Source: an uncultured Eubacteriales bacterium
GTDB taxonomy: Bacteria; Bacillota; Clostridia; Lachnospirales; Bianqueaceae
Direction of reading: 5' to 3'
DNA length: 8,530 nt
Assembly: GCA_902782895.1 (NCBI GenBank)
Contig: CACZPA010000196.1
Location: forward strand, 1-8,530
A program made the position numbers and the translations under genes. Shown here in pieces: positions 5,878 to 8,530 of the stretch. The first letter of the stretch is position 1. Each line of letters opens with the position of its first letter. The notes under the pieces were generated by a model. It saw nothing but the letters and a program-made list of their open reading frames with translations. It was not told the origin of the DNA and did not search any database.

Positions 5878-6720
5878 TTAGAGCCCTAATTCGGTGAGCC
5901 AGTCGTTCACGGTCTCTCTGACGCTGTCCTGCTTGTTCTGGCAGTCGTTGCCGCGAATCGCCAGTCCTTTCAGAACATTGCCTGCGGGAATGGCGGACGA
6001 GAGCTTCTTGTCAAACCCGGAAAGGCCGGAGCCCTCATGTGTGGAAAACGGAACCAGTGTTTTCCCGGAAAGTGCGTCTGCGTTTTCCTCAAAGAACGTG
6101 TACATGATCATCGGCCAGTCGCCCCACCACACCGGTGCTCCGATGAAAACCGTGTCGTACTGTGAGCGGTCCGGTACTTCGCCTGCATAGGCAGGTCTGG
6201 CGTTATCGTTCTGCTCCTTTTTAGCCACATCCGTGAGCTCGTCATAGGTCATCGGATAGTGATCATCGACGGGCAGCACTTCAAAAAGATCTGCTCCGGT
6301 TCCCTCCGCGATCATCTCCGCGACAATAGTTGTGTTTCCATGATCGATCACCCCGACCGTATACTGTTCTCCCGTACGTGAAAAATACACGACAAGAATG
6401 CGGGAACTTGCTGTTGCAGGATTTTCTGCCGTTGCAACGTTGTCTGCTGTCTCAACACTGTCCGCTGCATCGACGCTATTCGCTGCCTCAGTGCTATCTG
6501 CTATCTCGACACTATCAGCTGTCTCGACGCTGTTTGCTGCATCGACATTATTCGCTGCCTCAGAACTATCTGCAGGTTCTTCCGAAGTTTCGCTCGCAGC
6601 AGAGGATGTGTTCTCGGATTTATTTCCGGTATTTCCTTCAGTATTGCCCCCGCTGCTGCCGCAGGCCGCCATAGAAATGGCCAACACCAATGCCAGTATA
6701 ATACTAATCAGACGCTTCAT
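5878..6720 (-). CDS. Exported flavodoxin-like lipoprotein with hexapeptide-repeat linker
   Basis: A 280-residue protein in three parts. Residues 1-20 are a lipoprotein signal peptide (MKRLISIILALVLAISMAAC) with lipobox MAAC and acylated Cys20. Residues 21-105 are a Gly/Ser/Glu-rich spacer ending in nine acidic hexapeptide repeats (52-105). Residues 107-280 are a Flavodoxin_4-like domain: ILVVYFSRTGEQY at the FMN phosphate loop, HGNTT, the aromatic flavin loop GAPVWWGDWP (194-203), and STHEGSGLSGF (226-236). It would sit on the outer face of the membrane as a tethered FMN electron carrier or quinone/flavin reductase; this role is inferred. Its ATG comes 2 bp after the stop of the upstream flavodoxin with only a weak RBS, so translation probably depends on coupling. 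A start at 6750 in the same frame is rejected because it would spoil the signal peptide and run into the upstream gene. Confidence 0.9.
   Translation of the reverse strand: MKRLISIILALVLAISMAACGSSGGNTEGNTGNKSENTSSAASETSEEPADSSEAANNVDAANSVETADSVEIADSTEAANSVDAADSVETADNVATAENPATASSRILVVYFSRTGEQYTVGVIDHGNTTIVAEMIAEGTGADLFEVLPVDDHYPMTYDELTDVAKKEQNDNARPAYAGEVPDRSQYDTVFIGAPVWWGDWPMIMYTFFEENADALSGKTLVPFSTHEGSGLSGFDKKLSSAIPAGNVLKGLAIRGNDCQNKQDSVRETVNDWLTELGL
6406..6567 (-). repeat. 18-bp tandem repeat coding for an acidic hexapeptide linker
   Basis: Nine in-frame 18-bp units encode SSEAAN, NVDAAN, SVETAD, SVEIAD, STEAAN, SVDAAD, SVETAD, NVATAE and NPATAS (residues 52-105). The consensus is S-V-[ED]-x-A-[DN]. 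There is a higher-order pattern: units 1-4 resemble units 5-8, a 24-residue or 72-bp period. At DNA level, 6448-6501 and 6520-6573 agree at 46 of 54 positions by eye. This indicates growth by slippage and then by duplication of a four-unit block, and copy number is likely to vary between strains. Confidence 0.88.
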
Positions 6721-6722
6721 GC

Positions 6723-7244
6723 TTACACCAGTCCGTTTGCGGACAGCCATTTCTGCACACTTGCTTTGGAATCAGCCGCCTTGCTTCCGGTGATGGGAAG
6801 GCCATTCTTAACGATCGCGCCGGGGCAAGCCTTCTTGATGTCGCGTTCACTGCCGCCCATGCCGCTGCCTTCATTGGTGCAAAGCGGCAGGATCGTCTTT
6901 CCCGTGAAATCGAACGCCTCCAGGAACGTGAACACAGCCATCGGCATCGTGCCCCAGTAGTTGGGATAGGCCAAAATGATCGTGTCATACTCGTCGATGG
7001 ACTCCGGCATGGCAACAAGCTCCGGTCTGGCCTTTGCCCGCAGGTCCTTCTTCGCTTCTTCAATGCAGGTCATATAGACCGGGGAATACGGATTCTTCAT
7101 CTCGATCCTGAAGCTGTCCGCACCGGTCAGTTCTTTGATGATATCACAGACAATCTCTGTATTGCCGACTTTTACATAGCGCATCGTGCCGCTGAAATAG
7201 TTCTCATCCGCTCTTGAGAAAAAAGCGATCAATGTTCTGGCCAT
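6723..7244 (-). CDS. Cytosolic flavodoxin-like protein (Flavodoxin_4 type)
   Basis: A 173-residue single-domain flavodoxin-like protein with no signal peptide. Seen are the first strand and FMN phosphate loop TLIAFFSRADENYFSG (4-19), KVGNTE (25-30), the aromatic flavin-contact loop YPNYWGTMP (93-101) and CTNEGSGMGGSERDI (122-136), matching the THEGSG loop of the downstream lipoprotein. Family members bind FMN and act as electron carriers or as NAD(P)H-linked reductases of quinones and similar acceptors. The ATG at 7244 has AGGAGGAA 7 bases upstream. It is the first gene of a two-gene operon with the exported flavodoxin, and its promoter overlaps that of the divergent lysR, which is the usual arrangement for a LysR regulator and its target. 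It is a paralog of, but clearly diverged from, its neighbour. Confidence 0.9.
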   Translation of the reverse strand: MARTLIAFFSRADENYFSGTMRYVKVGNTEIVCDIIKELTGADSFRIEMKNPYSPVYMTCIEEAKKDLRAKARPELVAMPESIDEYDTIILAYPNYWGTMPMAVFTFLEAFDFTGKTILPLCTNEGSGMGGSERDIKKACPGAIVKNGLPITGSKAADSKASVQKWLSANGLV

Positions 7245-7266
7245 TTCTGATTCCTCCTGTTCTTCT

Positions 7267-7293
7267 GATCCGGCAGCCGTTGTTTGCCGGATC
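7267..7293 (-). promoter_or_regulatory. Stem-loop in the flavodoxin leader
   Basis: GATCCGGCA (7267-7275) and TGCCGGATC (7285-7293) pair perfectly over 9 bp with a 9-base loop. Given the predicted start near 7294, the hairpin would form at the very 5' end of the flavodoxin mRNA, about 22 nt before the ATG. Such 5' hairpins often protect mRNA from decay. No U-run follows, so it is not a terminator. Confidence 0.55.
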
Positions 7294-7300
7294 TGGTTCT

Positions 7301-7329
7301 ATTATAACGTCACAATATTGCAAAGTCTA
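7301..7329 (-). promoter_or_regulatory. Promoter of the flavodoxin operon
   Basis: TAGACT (7324-7329), a 17-base spacer and a perfect TATAAT (7301-7306) on the minus strand, with predicted start near 7294. The -35 box abuts that of the divergent lysR promoter, so one bound regulator could affect both. CAAT (7313-7316) and ATTG (7330-7333) form a weak dyad over this junction, a possible LysR site. Confidence 0.6.
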
Positions 7330-7347
7330 ATTGAAACATGTTATAAT
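7318..7347 (+). promoter_or_regulatory. Promoter of the divergent lysR gene
   Basis: TTGCAA (7318-7323), an 18-base spacer and a perfect TATAAT (7342-7347) point to a start near 7354, about 25 nt before the ATG at 7379. It overlaps the flavodoxin promoter back to back, the layout expected for an autoregulating LysR protein. Confidence 0.55.
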
Positions 7348-7378
7348 CAATTAAAATATTAAATAGCGGAGAACGCAT

Positions 7379-8266
7379 ATGACCACGAAACAGATCGATT
7401 ACTGTATCGAGCTTGCCCATACGCTGAACTTCAGCCGGGCAGCCGATAATATGTTTGTCAGCCAGCCCACTTTTTCCTACCAGATCCGGCTGCTGGAGGA
7501 AGAGATCGGCTTTACGCTCTTCGAGAGAAGCGGCAAAGGCGCTGCGCTCACCCCTGCCGGGGCTCAGTTTGTTTCTTTTCTGATAGGTATGCGACAGGAT
7601 CTGAAACGCGCTATCGAGCAGGGGCAGAATTATGGTGCGAAATATCACGACAGCCTCTCCATCTGCATGATGGTGCGGCAGGCAGTGTATTTTCTTCCCG
7701 AAGCCATGCGGCTCTTCGCGGAATCGCACCCAACCGTACAGATCATCCCGATCTTCCGGTACGAGAACAGCATGGAAGCGTTCCTTCAGAATGAAGCAGA
7801 TATCGTCTTCGCACTGAAGGAACAAACAAAACAGGTCGCGGGAATACAAGTTCACGACCTCTTTGAGAGCCGGATCTATCTGATCGCAAACCGGGATGAT
7901 CCGCTCGCTGACAGAAACCTGATCCGCGAAGAGGATCTGTATGGACGCACCCTGATGGTGGGCGGCGGCTCACCGCCGGCATTAAAAGCAGTCCAGCACC
8001 GCCTGATCAGTTCTGGAAAAATCGACTATTTCAACAGTGCCGATCACGATACCACCTTGACGAACGTCGCCGCCGGACGCGGCATCTGCCTTGCCCCCGG
8101 CTTTTTGAACGACCATAGCGGACAGTTTGCATGGATTCCGTTTGACTGCGTGGAGAGCTTTTCCTGCGTCCTGTGTACGCATAAAGAAGATCAGAGAGAA
8201 AGCCTGAAATTCTTCCTGAATATTCTGAAAAAGCTCTATACAGACGCAGTCGCGTTTCCTCTGTAA
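7379..8266 (+). CDS. LysR-family regulator, probable controller of the flavodoxin pair
   Basis: A 295-residue LysR-type regulator of full length. The winged HTH covers residues 1-60 (LNFSRAADNMFVSQPTFSYQ, then RLLEEEIGFTLFERSGKG and ALTPAG). A linker helix runs to about 85. The effector domain follows, with VRQAVYFLPEAMRLF, NEADIVFALKEQ, RIYLIANRDDPLAD (165-178) and VAAGRGICLAPGFL in the second subdomain. The inducer is unknown; cysteines are few, mainly near the C-terminus (SCVLCTH), so thiol redox sensing is possible but weakly supported. The RBS CGGAGA lies 8 bases before the ATG. Divergence from two flavodoxins with overlapping promoters makes them the most likely target. It is only distantly similar to the other LysR protein here (926-1867). 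The NUDIX/metY regulator type can be excluded because the VSTQHYSFAV segment is missing. Confidence 0.92.
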   Translation: MTTKQIDYCIELAHTLNFSRAADNMFVSQPTFSYQIRLLEEEIGFTLFERSGKGAALTPAGAQFVSFLIGMRQDLKRAIEQGQNYGAKYHDSLSICMMVRQAVYFLPEAMRLFAESHPTVQIIPIFRYENSMEAFLQNEADIVFALKEQTKQVAGIQVHDLFESRIYLIANRDDPLADRNLIREEDLYGRTLMVGGGSPPALKAVQHRLISSGKIDYFNSADHDTTLTNVAAGRGICLAPGFLNDHSGQFAWIPFDCVESFSCVLCTHKEDQRESLKFFLNILKKLYTDAVAFPL

Positions 8267-8283
8267 ATCGATATTCCGCCCCT

Positions 8284-8370
8284 TTACCAATGATTCTGAA
8301 TGAAATCAACCGCTTGTTCCGACAGATCCTGCTCTTTGTAGGCCAGCTTCTCTTCGAGATACTGTGTCCT
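8284..8370 (-). pseudogene. Unrecognised C-terminal gene scrap
   Basis: A 28-codon open stretch after a TGA reads RTQYLEEKLAYKEQDLSEQA and then VDFIQNHW before TAA. It has no start codon or RBS. Codon choice and the amphipathic, helix-like composition look like the end of a real protein, converging on lysR 17 bp away. Upstream DNA (8374-8460) is more AT-rich and gives no clear continuation; one 1-base shift would extend it by about 30 plausible residues. I cannot name a family, and chance remains possible. Confidence 0.25.
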
Positions 8371-8461
8371 TCAAAAAGCTTTTTCCAATTAATTTGAGAA
8401 AGATTACATTAGATTGAGTCCCTCGAAAAGCACTATTCTCCAGACCATCTTTATCGCAATA

Positions 8462-8498
8462 CAATGATTCCAACGCGTTCAACGCGTTGGAATCATTG
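8462..8498. repeat. 37-bp perfect palindrome
   Basis: CAATGATTCCAACGCGTT (8462-8479) is followed by one base (C8480) and its exact reverse complement (8481-8498). As RNA it would form a 16-bp stem with a TTCAA loop. Downstream is CGTTATCGTTTTCC, only weakly T-rich, so it may be a terminator for lysR (196 bp away) or for a gene beyond the window, or a mobile-element end. The rest of 8371-8530 holds no gene I can support. Confidence 0.8.
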
Positions 8499-8530
8499 CG
8501 TTATCGTTTTCCAACATATCGATATTTAGC

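Noticed and set aside
6398..6793. Plus-strand frame with an Ala/Ser/Leu-rich repeat opposite the lipoprotein linker.
   Set aside because: The periodicity is simply the complement of the 18-bp repeat; the minus frame has the signal peptide, the flavodoxin domain and operon context.
8267..8526. ATCGATATT at 8267-8275 and again at 8518-8526, possibly a target-site duplication around an insertion.
   Set aside because: Only 9 bp of a low-complexity AT-rich word, no terminal inverted repeats next to it and no transposase between.

Overview
The window looks like chromosomal DNA of a Clostridia-type Bacillota, probably close to Lachnospiraceae; this is inferred from protein resemblance and not proven. 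Supporting signs are strong AGGAGG-type ribosome binding sites, perfect TATAAT -10 boxes, moderate G+C, and gene families such as CmbR/MtaR-type LysR regulators, DegV/FakB proteins and Flavodoxin_4-type flavodoxins. No tRNA, rRNA, CRISPR array, intact transposase or phage gene was seen.

Region 1 (1-3050, all minus strand) is a sulfur-amino-acid block. A compact run of NUDIX hydrolase, six-helix membrane protein and LysR regulator, with the last two overlapping by 4 bp, leads into metY (O-acetylhomoserine sulfhydrylase), whose C-terminus lies outside the window. A perfect 12-bp dyad sits between lysR and a near-consensus metY promoter, centred about 66 bp upstream of the predicted transcription start. 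That is the classic LysR activator position, so the regulator probably controls metY.

Region 2 (3050-4165) is an intergenic stretch with two GGGACCATTGTCCC-like repeats, followed by a single plus-strand DegV/FakB-type lipid-binding gene with a strong RBS and its own terminator.

Region 3 (4197-5820, minus strand) is an intact alpha/beta hydrolase behind a strong promoter with a repressor-like operator. Behind it lie three gene fragments in the same orientation: a collapsed membrane protein, the C-terminal part of a second alpha/beta hydrolase, and the first 57 residues of a probable SAM-dependent methyltransferase. It reads as an operon shrunk by internal deletions.

Region 4 (5878-8266) is a small redox cassette. 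A cytosolic flavodoxin-like protein is followed 2 bp later by an exported lipoprotein carrying the same fold on a long acidic hexapeptide-repeat linker. A divergent LysR gene shares the promoter region with the pair. Region 5 (8267-8530) holds a short unrecognised C-terminal gene scrap and a 37-bp perfect palindrome, with no intact gene.
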